Origin: Microstegium vimineum
Taxonomy: Eukaryota; Streptophyta; Magnoliopsida; Poales; Poaceae
Direction: 5' to 3'
Assembly: GCA_022036555.1 (NCBI GenBank)
Contig: CM039134.1
Location: 7,254,818-7,318,817, forward strand
DNA: 64,000 nucleotides
In this document: positions 41,649 through 51,530 of the stretch, one piece after another
How positions within the stretch are numbered: position 1 is the stretch's first letter
Layout: every line of letters starts with the position of its first letter
Notes under the pieces: model-generated
Told to the model about the DNA's origin: nothing
The model's database searches: none
The model's input: the letters and a program-made list of their open reading frames with translations, nothing else
Position numbers and translations under genes: made by a program

Positions 41649-42570
41649 ATGCCGCCAAGGAGGCCCCGCCGGCGTCCCGCTATATCGACGGCTCCAGTGG
41701 CGAAGCCAGGCCAGAAGACCACCGGGGTCTTGGCTCAAGATAGCCGGGGTCATTAGTAGCAAATGATAGTCATGTACACTAATTCTCCTTTTGATTTTCA
41801 AAATTTACCGGGGTCAGCTGACCCCAATGGTAAGCAGTAGCTTCGCCCCTGGACGGCTCCTAACAGCTCATCTGGTGGTTCCACCTTGGCTCCGCGTCGT
41901 GGCTCCGCGGAGACTGCTGCTGCACGCAGGTCACGCCACCATGCGGCTCCTCTTGCCTCCCACACACGACACATTGCATTGTTCCTCGGTATGCCACGAC
42001 TAATGTTGCCATGCTCTTTGTCCTCCCAAAGTTGTTCCCCTGATTTGCTCTGTCCACTTGCTCTGCTGCCTTATTCTTAATCCGTTCTCTGCTCTCTCCT
42101 TGCTCAACCATAACACGATTGCCCCTTTGGTTTCGTTCGCTTCGCCTCTCAACATGACATACATTACTATTTATACAGTTTCCTTCAGTGCGTCCTCTGT
42201 TCATGTGCCTTTGTGGGCCTTCATTGTTCGTCGGTACCTTTCTCTTCGTGTCATTATTGTTGCTTCTTATTCCCAAATACCTTGATTTTCAACACCATTC
42301 CTTCTCCTTTCCGGGTCTTATAGGAGATCATTTCTGCCCTCTGGTGACACGTACACAGGCTGTCCGGAATCGTACTGCCAGAATGCATTCTAATAAGATT
42401 AAGCTAGCAGCCAAACAAGGTGTACCCTGCTCATGCAATCTATTATGTTATTCTTTATGCAGTGCAGTACATGTTCAATGCATCCTACTTTTCGTCATTT
42501 TGTCTTATCGTCACTTCGGAGTCCTTATATTTATACATACAGCAACACACCGCTCTTGCTCCAAATAGAT
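41649..42570 (+). pseudogene. coding-like unit disrupted by an hAT MITE, unidentified
   Basis: From ATG 41649 a short basic peptide (MPPRRPRRRPAISTAP) is interrupted by the hAT MITE at 41695-41851 and resumes as a GC-rich frame after it. A second coding-like part near 42330-42420 encodes ...RTQAVRNRTARMHSNKIKLAAKQ. Exon/intron-like composition suggests a gene fragment. The family is not recognised and no intact frame remains. Confidence 0.3.
41695..41851. mobile_element. hAT-type MITE (157 bp) with perfect 8-bp TSD
   Basis: Ends CAGTGGCGAAGCCAGG and GTAGCTTCGCCCCTG are imperfect inverted repeats of the common plant hAT terminus. The octamer gacggctc is exactly repeated at 41687-41694 and 41852-41859. 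The interior has 'ccggggtc' motifs, including an inverted ggggtcagctgacccc near the right end. Confidence 0.95.
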
Positions 42571-42687
42571 GACCAACACGAACATGCGTAGCGGAGCGCG
42601 CACACCGTGCTAGTACAATAGATCATGTATTGCCTTGAAGAGCATCCGCTCGGACTGAAATCCCTTCCAGTGGTCCTAATTATATTC
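41921..42687 (+). repeat. block B, copy 1
   Basis: Nearly identical to 44092-44860, from 'tgcacgcaggtcacgccacc' to 'ggtcctaattatattc'. It is followed directly by block A copy 2. Confidence 0.95.
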
Positions 42688-42688
42688 C

Positions 42689-44092
42689 TTGAATTATTTA
42701 TTCCTGTACCTTGATACCGTTTTTAAAATACGAATGATGCTTTATGCTGCTTAGCAATGCTTAGACCGATAGAGTCAGATGATTTACTGTCATCTGCGAG
42801 AATAGGTGATAACATGAATTGCTACGGCAATGGTTCTGTTTTTGAGAAGAATAGCGGATTGCTGCGGCAAATGGCTATGTCTTAAAAAGGAAATGGTTTA
42901 TTGGAAGTAATAATTCATGACCGGGCGGACACGGTGTTGGAGAGCCATCAGCGGTGTCTGGTGAGCGGGTTCTTTCCGCCTGTGTCGTTAGGGCCTTGTC
43001 GTTGTAAAACGTAGAAGGGTTGTGACTTTGGAGTACTTATCACATACCTTAGGGAAGCTGGACTCTGGCTATACTCGTCTTAAGAACGTTCAAACCGCAC
43101 TGGGAGTGGAGAGATGACGAGAGTAGTGTGTACCATCCAAGTTTGCGGAACTGGATGGAGGTGTACTGTGCTCTCGGGTGGCGGAACCCCGGTTTTGGCG
43201 AGAGGATCCAGGGAAAGGTAGTCATATGCGTGCTTTAGTGTTGTATATGTCGTGTGATTGGGAAGTCCCCAGCTGGGATAAACTGGTTCGAGTCGTCGTG
43301 TTCCTCAGATATGGAAATATAACCCTACCTTTTACATCGTAGTTAATGAAACTTAAATTGGATACTTGTTGGTTCCTTTCATGGATGGTTTATTACCATG
43401 TTATCAATCATAAATTTAGATTGGTACTTGAGTAATCTTTTGAACGAATTAAATGAATTTCAATTCTTTTTATAAATGCTCATTTATGCAAAATACTTGA
43501 TTCTTGCAAACCAACCCTTGAATCCTATGACTTGCATACCTTTTGTCCACCAAATATTTTCTTTTGTCGGATAAGTCTTGTTGAGTACTCTCATACTCAG
43601 GGTTTGTTAACCCTTGTTGCAGATGAAGCTCCTTATGCGGTGTGTACAGCTTCGTGTTGTATGACCATAACTAATGTTGAAGATCAGTCCTGGTATAACT
43701 CTTGGGCAGAGTACCTGGTTGGTTGTCTTATAATGTTTACCGCCAGCTTGATGTAGTAATGACACATATGTTATATTTCTAAACTAATGGTTTGTAATAT
43801 GACTTATGTCTTCCGCTACTTTGATGTAAATTAAATTATTGTATTACTTCTGCAATGATTATAATGAGGATCCTACTCAGAAAGAGGTGGATGACCCGTT
43901 GCAAAACGGTGACACCTGACGAATCAATTAAGACTTGGAACATTTGTTGGGATTAAGTCGGTTGGACGTTAATCCTGGCAAATGGGCCCTGTTCTTAAGA
44001 GGTTCTGTCATATCTGTTGCGGCTCCTGTCTTCGTCCATGTTGTGCTAGCCATTCCTCATGGTTTGTCTTTACTTACTTCTGCCTGTTGGAT
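42689..44092 (+). repeat. block A, copy 2
   Basis: Close copy of 35839-37240 with scattered substitutions and small indels. It joins directly to block B copy 2 at 'cctgttggatgcacgcagg', so the 4.68 kb that separates A and B in the first copy (including the CACTA element and tandem array) is missing here. Confidence 0.95.
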
Positions 44093-44860
44093 GCACGCAG
44101 GTCACGCCACCATGCGGCTCCTCTTGCCTCCCACACACGACACATTGCGTTGTTCCTCGGTATGCCACGACTAATGTTGCCATGCTCTTTGTCCTCCCAA
44201 AGTTGTTCCCTTGATTTGCTCTGTCCACTTGCTCTGCTGCCTTATTCTTAGTCCGTTCTCTGCTCTCTCTCCTTGCTCAGCCATAACACGATTGCCCCTT
44301 TGGTTTCGTTCGCTCCGCCTCTCAACATGACATACATTACTATTTATACAGTTTCCTTCAGTGCGTCCTCTGTTCATGTGCCTTTATGGGCCTTCATTGT
44401 TCATCAGTACCTTTCTCTTCGTGTCATTATTGTTGCTTCTTATTCCCACGTACCTTGATTTTCAACACCATTCCTTCTCCTTTCCGGGTCTTATAGGAGA
44501 TCATTTCTGCCCTCTGGTGACACGTACACAGGCTGTCCGGAATCGTACTGCCAGAATGCATTCTAATAAGATTAAGCTAGCAGCCAAACAAGGTGTACCC
44601 TGCTCATGCAATCTATTATGTTGTTCTTTATGCAGTGCAGTACATGTTCAATGCATCCTACTTTTGGTCATTTCGTCTTATCGTCACTTCGGAGTCCTTA
44701 TATTTATACATACAGCAACACACCGCTCTTGCTCCAAATAGATGTCCAACACGAACATGTGCAGCGGAGCACGCACACCGTGCTAGTACAATAGATCATG
44801 TATTGCCTTGAAGAGCATCCGCTCGGACTGAAATCCCTTGCAGTGGTCCTAATTATATTC
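44092..44860 (+). repeat. block B, copy 2
   Basis: Close copy of 41921-42687. After 'aattatattc' the two copies diverge completely: copy 1 runs into block A2, copy 2 into unique DNA. Confidence 0.95.
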
Positions 44861-45212
44861 TCCAGCTGACATGAGTCCGTCTCAAGCACAATGTGGGAAA
44901 TCCCGTGTTTGTTCAGCCAGCTCTAGGGATTTCATGCATGCTATAGTCCCCGCCATTAGGGCATCATGTATTTGCCCTTCATTACCAGCTCGGCAAGCAC
45001 ATTCATTGAATCACTGGTGTAATCACAAATGATGAACCCCAAAGTACCCACCCTCAACTTTGTACCCGTCGAGATTGATTTTCAGCCCATCCCTTAGTTA
45101 CATGCTATGCCCCTACTCACTTGTATTTCATTGGTCCTTACTTGATCTTGTTAGTAGTTGTTGATTGCCTTTCTAGCTTGGATAACATAGTGGTAATTAT
45201 AGCTAGTTGTAG
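44861..45212. other. unique sequence, nothing identified
   Basis: No supported gene or repeat. It continues across the solo LTR at 46264. Confidence 0.35.
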
Positions 45213-46263
45213 TGTTGACACCGTTTTTCAGCACGTGTCAAATGGGCTAAGACTTGTGTTGATCAGCAGCCGTTTTCCATCGGCATCGGGAAGTCATGAG
45301 TCAGTATTGCCGATGGAAGTGTGCTGTGAGAAGACTAAGTCTGTTGTCGATAGAAGCTGGAGGTTTCGGATGTTGCCGATGCCGATTGCCGATAAGGTTA
45401 ATTGGTAAAGTCAAGTCGCCTGGGCTGTGAAGTTGTTGTTGCCGATTGCCGATGAGGAGATGTACCGATTGCCGATGAGAGTGTTGCTGGTTGCCGATCG
45501 GGAAGTATTGCCGATGCCGATGAACATGACTTGGCGCTTGATGTCAGCAGAAGATTACAGGTGGCCAAAGAAGGAAGTCACGGATTGAAGGGTCTGCCGA
45601 TGGAAAGTTTCCATCGAAGGAGAGACATAAGGAAACTAGTGATTTTGTATTATAGCAGTTTGAGTCCGATTCTTGCATGAGTCGTTTGTTTTCCTTTAAA
45701 ATAGGTGTGTTTGTTTAGGAAAATAAATATTGTTATTTTAGATCCGACTCCTGCGTGAGTCAGTTTCCTTAAAGTTAGGAGTTTGTTTTAGGAAAGATAC
45801 GAGTCATATCTTTGTACAACTCTCCATGCGGGAGTATAAATATGTGCCCAAGGGCTGCGTGTAAAAAATATCAATCCAATATCAAACAAATCAATTTTAC
45901 TTTTATTCTACTTTTATCGCAATTTACCCTTTATTGCATTAGTTATAGTCTACCAACGAGTTCTTCAAGCTTCGACGGGCTGCATCAACTTGATCTCCGT
46001 CAAATCCTTGCAAGTTCCGCGTGGGAGTACCTCTAAGCTTTGGCATCTAGGCGCATCGCTGTTGCCTCGTTCAGCTCTGCTCTAGTTATCCTGATCAAGC
46101 CTCAATCCCAGCATCCGGGCGCATCGCCGTTGTCTGGATTGGATCTTGTTCTAGTTATCGTCCTTGTCGATTAACTGGTCAAATCGACTGGCACGCCTCC
46201 GGATATCGAATTTCGGGTATAAGCCCGAGGTGTTCGCAGATCCTGACGTTTTTTGTGTCAACA
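45213..46263 (+). mobile_element. solo LTR (1051 bp) with perfect 5-bp TSD
   Basis: Starts TGTTGACACCG and ends TTTGTGTCAACA, with inverted TGTTGACAC/GTGTCAACA termini. The pentamer tgtag is exactly repeated at 45208-45212 and 46264-46268. Inside are many 'gccgattgccgatg(a)' repeats (45370-45510) and a TATA-like 'gggagtataaatatg' near 45833. No internal region remains, so it arose by LTR-LTR recombination. Confidence 0.95.
45370..45515 (+). repeat. short 'ttgccgat' repeats in the LTR U3
   Basis: The motif (gat)tgccgat(g/t) appears about ten times in this short stretch, suggesting repeated U3 enhancer-like units. Confidence 0.75.
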
Positions 46264-47458
46264 TGTAGTTGTTCATATTAGTAGCTCTTGCTAGTTTTGT
46301 TAGTTTTATTAATTGCTAGCTTGTGTGATTGTGTGCTATAATCTAGAGACCAAGCTACTAGAATTTGTTTAGGGGCTTGCATTGGATGAGATAGAGCTAG
46401 AGCAAGTAGAAGTTGTTAGGGTCACCTTTTATACTAATCATATTACTCTAGTGAAATTGTGATTTTGTACATAATTTTTATAGGCTATTCATCCCTTCTA
46501 GCCACATAAATCCTATCACATGGGTACCGCCTCTAGCATTCAACACACGCAAATCCCACCAAGACTCTTACTTCCTATCTACACCAGGTTCCCCATAGAA
46601 ACTTGTCAGATGCCACACAATCTCCAACATTTCCATGACATCTACGTCTAGGTACAGACAAGAAATCTAACAAACATGTATAGGTTAACTTCCCTCCACC
46701 AAAAGATCGCAAGACCATCCACTCCTCCCTATGCAATCTTTTTCCACCATTTTTGTCAATCCTAGTCTCCACCTTAAGCCTTTTATTTTGCTTGTCCATT
46801 TTCATTTCATACGAGAATAGAATATCAGGGTCCTCCTTCTACCGATTCAGAGGGCCTTGAATTGTCTGATCGTTTCCCAATCCATTGCAATTCCATGGTT
46901 GAAAGAGAACATGAATGTATGGTATGTCCCCTAGTTCATTGCATTCAAACCCCTCACCTAACACCAGATCCACCCCCACAACTCTTGCTCAATGTGTTCC
47001 AGCCTCACCCATCTCGATCAAAGGGCAACTTACCAACCGCCTGAGTCGGTAGATCTCTCATCTTCTCGCTTGGGTCAAGATCAATTCATATGCTCTTCTT
47101 CTTCGTCGCCGACAATTGCAACTTCTCCATCATCCCCTCAACGCCTTCCATCTTCGTACAACGAAGCCAAAGAAACCAAGACCAACAAATGAGGGATCGC
47201 ACCGACTTATTTACTCACTACAAGACTAGCAAAATGGAACTAGGGTGTATTGAGGGTTTGGACTCTGGGGCAGACACTGAGGGTAGACACTGTTTCGATT
47301 GTTGGTGGGATAAAAACGGATGTGTGGGCTCCTAACTAGATCTGTGAGGAGATTGGACTCGAGAGGGGAGGAGGTGAGAAGAACGCTAAAGCGCACCTTT
47401 GGTAAAACCTAACTCGGGTCACCTAGTAGGCGTCAAGACGCTTCCCTCAATCGAACTT
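46264..47458. other. intergenic, nothing firm
   Basis: Short frames on both strands near 46575-47335 have coding-like composition but no motif I can name. Possibly an old retroelement fragment on the minus strand. Confidence 0.35.
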
Positions 47459-47670
47459 CAAAATTTGTTAGTTTTACACTACTCCTTGTAGACTTGTAGT
47501 CTCTCCATGCAGTCAAGTGAAGCAGTACTTCCTGGAACAACAACCGATCAGTTTTTAATATGCAGCCAGTAAAATATCAACCCTCGTGCCATCTGTGCGT
47601 CGTGCGATGTTTCCCTGAAGCTCCTGCGTCTGCGTGGTGCACTTGCTGTTGCTGCGCCTTCCTACACATG
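47459..47670. repeat. paralogous upstream block, copy 2, left part
   Basis: Matches 14211-14316 plus the start of 18774-19190 without the Helitron-like insertion. It ends at 'cctacacatg', where the Sirevirus was inserted. Confidence 0.8.
47666..47670. other. target site duplication, left (acatg)
   Basis: Identical pentamer at 61386-61390. The uninterrupted paralog at 18864-18870 reads 'cacatg', agreeing with a single insertion event. Confidence 0.95.
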
Positions 47671-49236
47671 TGAAGAATCATGGCCCTAGTTGGTTTCGGT
47701 GATTAACGACAATTAGAGTTTATTATGGCTAACGTGTGTTTTGCAGAGGCTATGCGTAGCTTAGCCATAGTGATCAAGGAGAATGGACTCTAATGGTCAT
47801 CACTTAGCCCCCAAGATGGATATCGTTTCGGTTTTTAAGGAGACATGATGAAGACCCTAGAATGATAGGCTAAGTGCCATAAGGAGATGAAGGGCACTTA
47901 GAATTAGATATGGCTTCTCTTTTTTACTTTGACCGTTCTATTAAGAGTGGGGTTGAGATTAGTAGCTTGACTTAGGAAAGCTTCATGTTTTAGGTGTGGT
48001 GCACACTTGACTTCCTTAGCTCTAAGCAAGCCTATGGTGACCATAAGATAGCCTAGAACAACTTCCATATTCATCGCGACGAAAAACGGAGTTGTCAAAA
48101 TCGTTTTCTGGGCGTCGGACGCTCCTGGCAGGGGCGCCGGACGCTGGGTGATTGAGTCCATAGCGTCCGTCGGCCTTCCAGAAGGGTTGTTTTCTGGCTA
48201 AGTTTTGCAGGGTCCGTCGGACGTTGTCCGTCGACCAGGCGTCGGACGCTAGGAAGAGCGTCTGTCGACCTTCCAGAGAGGGTGTTTTTCAACCCTAGCC
48301 AGAACTCAGCGTCGGACGCTGTGGTTGAGCGTCCGTCGCCCAGTGACGTAGCGTCCGTCGCTGGGAATAGTGTGTCAGAACTAGCCGTTAGACAGAGGCG
48401 TCGGACCGTCCATCGCCTAGGCGCCGGAGCGTCCGTCGCCTCAACTATGAACAGAAACTAGCCGTTGGGCATGCGACGGAGCGTCCGTCGCCAACTTAAA
48501 TTGCCAGCCCGAGGCAGTTTTCAGAGGGTCTATTTATAGCCCCTCCCTCTTCTCTCCCATCTTGCCTTTGCTCATTTGAGTTGCTGAGTTTGTTGAGAAG
48601 GTTGGGAAGAGAGCAAGAGCCCTAGAGAGAGAGAGTGATTCGCGAATCCATCCATCCTCTCTATAGTTCATCCAAGAGTTCAAGTGTGCATCCTCTAGTT
48701 GTGAAGCTTGAGTGAGTCAAGCGAAGATCGAGGCTTGTTACTCTTGGTGATCGACATCACCTAGACGGTCCGGTGGTGCTCGGAGGAAGGTGATCGCCGG
48801 AAGATTGTCGGCGGCCCTTCTCCATTGACATTGTGATCGGTTGTGGGCGATTCACCGAGCCGGAGTGGCGAAGAATCAACCCGTAGAGAGCACTCATCCC
48901 TTGCGCGGGATTGAGGGGGAGCTATACCTTGCGAGGTGCTCCAACGAGGACTAGGGGGGAGTGTCAACTCCTCGATACCTCAGCAAAACATCGCCGTGTC
49001 AAGCATCTCTTTCCCTAGCTCTTTATTACCGCATTACTTTCCGCACTTGTCTTTCATCTCTACTAGAATTGTGTAGGAAGTTTTCGCTTTCCATTGACTT
49101 GCTACCGCTTTCTAGCTAGGACACACAAGCGGTAGGCACTAGGGGGTTAATTGGCTCTTTATAGGTTTAATTCTTATTTAGAAATTAAAAAGAGCCCAAT
49201 TCACCCCCCCCCTTCTTGGGCATCTTGATCCTTTCA
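47671..49236 (+). repeat. 5' LTR of the Sirevirus-like element (1566 bp)
   Basis: Starts TGAAGAATCATGG and ends GATCCTTTCA. A TATA-like CTATTTATAG lies near 48530, followed by a CT-rich leader with AG-repeats, marking U3/R. An array of palindromic 'gcgtcggacgct' and 'agcgtccgtcgc' units is at 48110-48500. Confidence 0.95.
48110..48500. repeat. CpG-rich palindromic repeat array in the 5' LTR
   Basis: Alternating forward (gtcggacgct) and inverted (agcgtccgtcg) units occur about a dozen times, forming potential hairpins upstream of the TATA box. Such arrays are described for Sirevirus LTRs. This copy lacks about 30 bp and about 23 bp present in the 3' LTR array. Confidence 0.85.
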
Positions 49237-49238
49237 AT

Positions 49239-49250
49239 TGGTATCAGAGC
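49239..49250 (+). other. primer binding site (tRNA-Met initiator)
   Basis: TGGTATCAGAGC begins two bases after the 5' LTR and is complementary to the 3' end of plant initiator tRNA-Met, the usual Copia primer. Confidence 0.95.
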
Positions 49251-49289
49251 AAGGTTTGCTCTAAATTAGGCTTCACCGCCTAGAGCAAG

Positions 49290-51530
49290 ATGTCCCATGG
49301 GGATGGACCACCTCACATGTTCGATGGAGACGACTTTCCTTATTGGAAAGTTCGTATGGAGGCCTATCTAGAGGCCGTTGACGTGGGCGTGCTTAAAGCC
49401 GCCACAAAGGGAGGCACCCTCTTCGCGGAGGACCTTAACTTTGACAAGCACAATGCCAAGGCGAAGAACATTATCTTTCGTGGCATTAGCAAGGATGTCT
49501 TCAACCGTGTGCGTAATGCCAAAGACGCATTTGAGTTGTGGACCACTATTTGTGCACTTCACGAAGGCACAAAGAGTGAGCGTGAAGAACGCTATCACTT
49601 GGTTATGGCTAAGCTCAATTCTTTCTCTATGCATGCAAATGAAAATGCAAATGAAATGTACTCACGACTCAACATTATTGTAGAGGAATTGAATGGGCTC
49701 GGTCTCAACCAAATGGAACCGGCCGATGTGGTACGCAAGATTCTTTGTGTCTTGCCCATTGAGAAGTATGGCCACATCGTCATGGTGCTTCACCAAGGAG
49801 ATCTCTCCGCCGCTACACCAACACAAATTTTGGGCAAGATCAATGCCCATGAGATGTACATGAAGATTGGTGATGGTGGCTCATCTTCCTCCTCCAAGAA
49901 GAAAGAAAAAGAGAAGGAGGAAAAGAAGGACTTGGCACTCAAGGCATCCTCCTCGGAGAAGCACAATATGCAAGTCATGTATGAGAGCACAAGCGATGAT
50001 GATGATGATGATGATCTCGCTCTCATGGTGAAGAAAACAACCAAGATGTTGAAGAAGCTAAGCAAGAATGGAGTCAAGTTTGACTCAAAGAAGAAGAAAT
50101 TCTTCACAAGCTCTTCAAGAAAGCCCCTCTCCAAGATGGATTGCTACAATTGTGGCAAACTTGGACACTTGGCTCATGCTTGCCCCGAAGAAAAGAAAGA
50201 CAAGTACAAGAACAAGAAAGCTAACAACAAGTTCAAGTACAACAAGGGCAACAAGGTTGAGTCAAGTGATGAGGAGAAGAAGGATGACAAGCCATTCAAG
50301 AAGAAGAAGAACTTCAACTTCCACAAGAAGAAGAAGAATGGCAAAGCCTACATTGTTGGTGATTGGCTCACCGACATTGAAGACTCAAGTGACTCATCCG
50401 GAGATGAAAGTGAAGAAGAGAAGGTGGCCGCCTTGGTGATTGGTTCATCTATTCCACCGCCACCCCCTCCATCATCTCCGGGCTCATCCTCTATACACCT
50501 ATGCCTCATGGCTAAAGGTGACAAAAAGGTACAAAAAGAGGATAGTGATGATGAGGCTAGCTCTAGTGATGATAGTGATGATGAGTTTGAGGCACCTTCC
50601 TACGATGAGCTAATTGAAATTTGCAATAAATATACTAAGCTCATTAGGAAGTATAAAGGCAAAAGTGAATCACTAGAGAAAGCCAATAGTAACTTGCATG
50701 CTAAGCTTGATGACTTGACTAGTGCTAGTGATGAATTGAAGCTTGAGAACAAATCTCTCTCATCTAGCACTAGGGAGCTCAAAGCCTCACTCAAGCAAGC
50801 AAATGAGAAACATGATAAGCTTTAGAGGTCAACACAAGAGCTCCAATCAAGATACAACTTGCTAAAAGATGACTACAACCAAGTTAAAAATGAACATGGC
50901 ACACTTGTGATAGCTAATGAATTGCTTTCAAATGATCTTGCTACACATGTTGCTATTAACCCGGTTGTTAAGTGTGATATAGCTACTTCTTGTGAGGACT
51001 TGCTTGATGAAGTTGCTAGTGAGCAAAATGCTAAGTGCAAGGGCAAGAAGGTAGTTGAGGCCGACAAGCATGATGACTATGTGAAGATGAGGCAAGAAAA
51101 CTTCAAGCTCAAGGAAGAGCTAATCAACCTCAAGACAAGCAAGCCACTCACTATCAAGTCGGCCAAACAAGATGACAAAGATGCAATGATCTTGATCAAC
51201 TCTCTCAAAGAGGAAAATGCAAAGCTCAAGGTTGAGAAGATCAAGCTTACAAGTGGATTGGAGAAGTTCACCAAGGGCCACAATCTTCAAAGTGAGCTCT
51301 TGATGAACACTATTATGAAGACCGACAAGACTGGTATTGGGTTCAAGGAGAACCAAATCATGAAGGCCAAGGTCAAGATAGAAGCCAAGAACTATTACAA
51401 GAACAAGGCTATGAGAAGCAACTATGACGCACCAAAGCCCAAGCCCAAGAAGTGCTTTGGATGTGGTCAAGAGGGTCACCTTCAATCCCAATGCAAGACT
51501 CCACCCCCAAGACCTTGCCCAAGCACATAA
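49290..51530 (+). pseudogene. Copia gag, interrupted by an in-frame TAG
   Basis: The frame opens at ATG 49290 with a UBN2-type capsid region (residues about 1-200), then a Lys/Ser/Asp-rich linker and a zinc knuckle CYNCGKLGHLAHAC at about residue 285. TAG at 50823-50825 ends the 511-codon frame, but the same frame then stays open to 51530, with a coiled-coil-like Lys/Glu/Leu-rich segment and a second CCHC motif (CFGCGQEGHLQSQC, about 51450-51491). Gag packages RNA and forms the particle. The TAG differs from CAG by one C-to-T change. A frameshift follows after the second knuckle, separating gag from pol. Confidence 0.9.

Noticed and set aside
36680..43756. Identical 74-codon frames at 36680-36904 and 43532-43756
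   Set aside because: They are preserved only because block A was duplicated recently. They lie in LTR-type sequence and have no homology I recognise.
35839..44092. Processed (spliced) copy explaining loss of the middle in A2-B2
   Set aside because: The junction does not coincide with GT at the A side or AG at the B side, so intron removal does not explain it.
46575..47335. LINE ORF1-like zinc-knuckle protein on the minus strand
   Set aside because: The Cys/His spacing does not match a CCHC knuckle, and no reverse transcriptase or poly(A) tail was found nearby.
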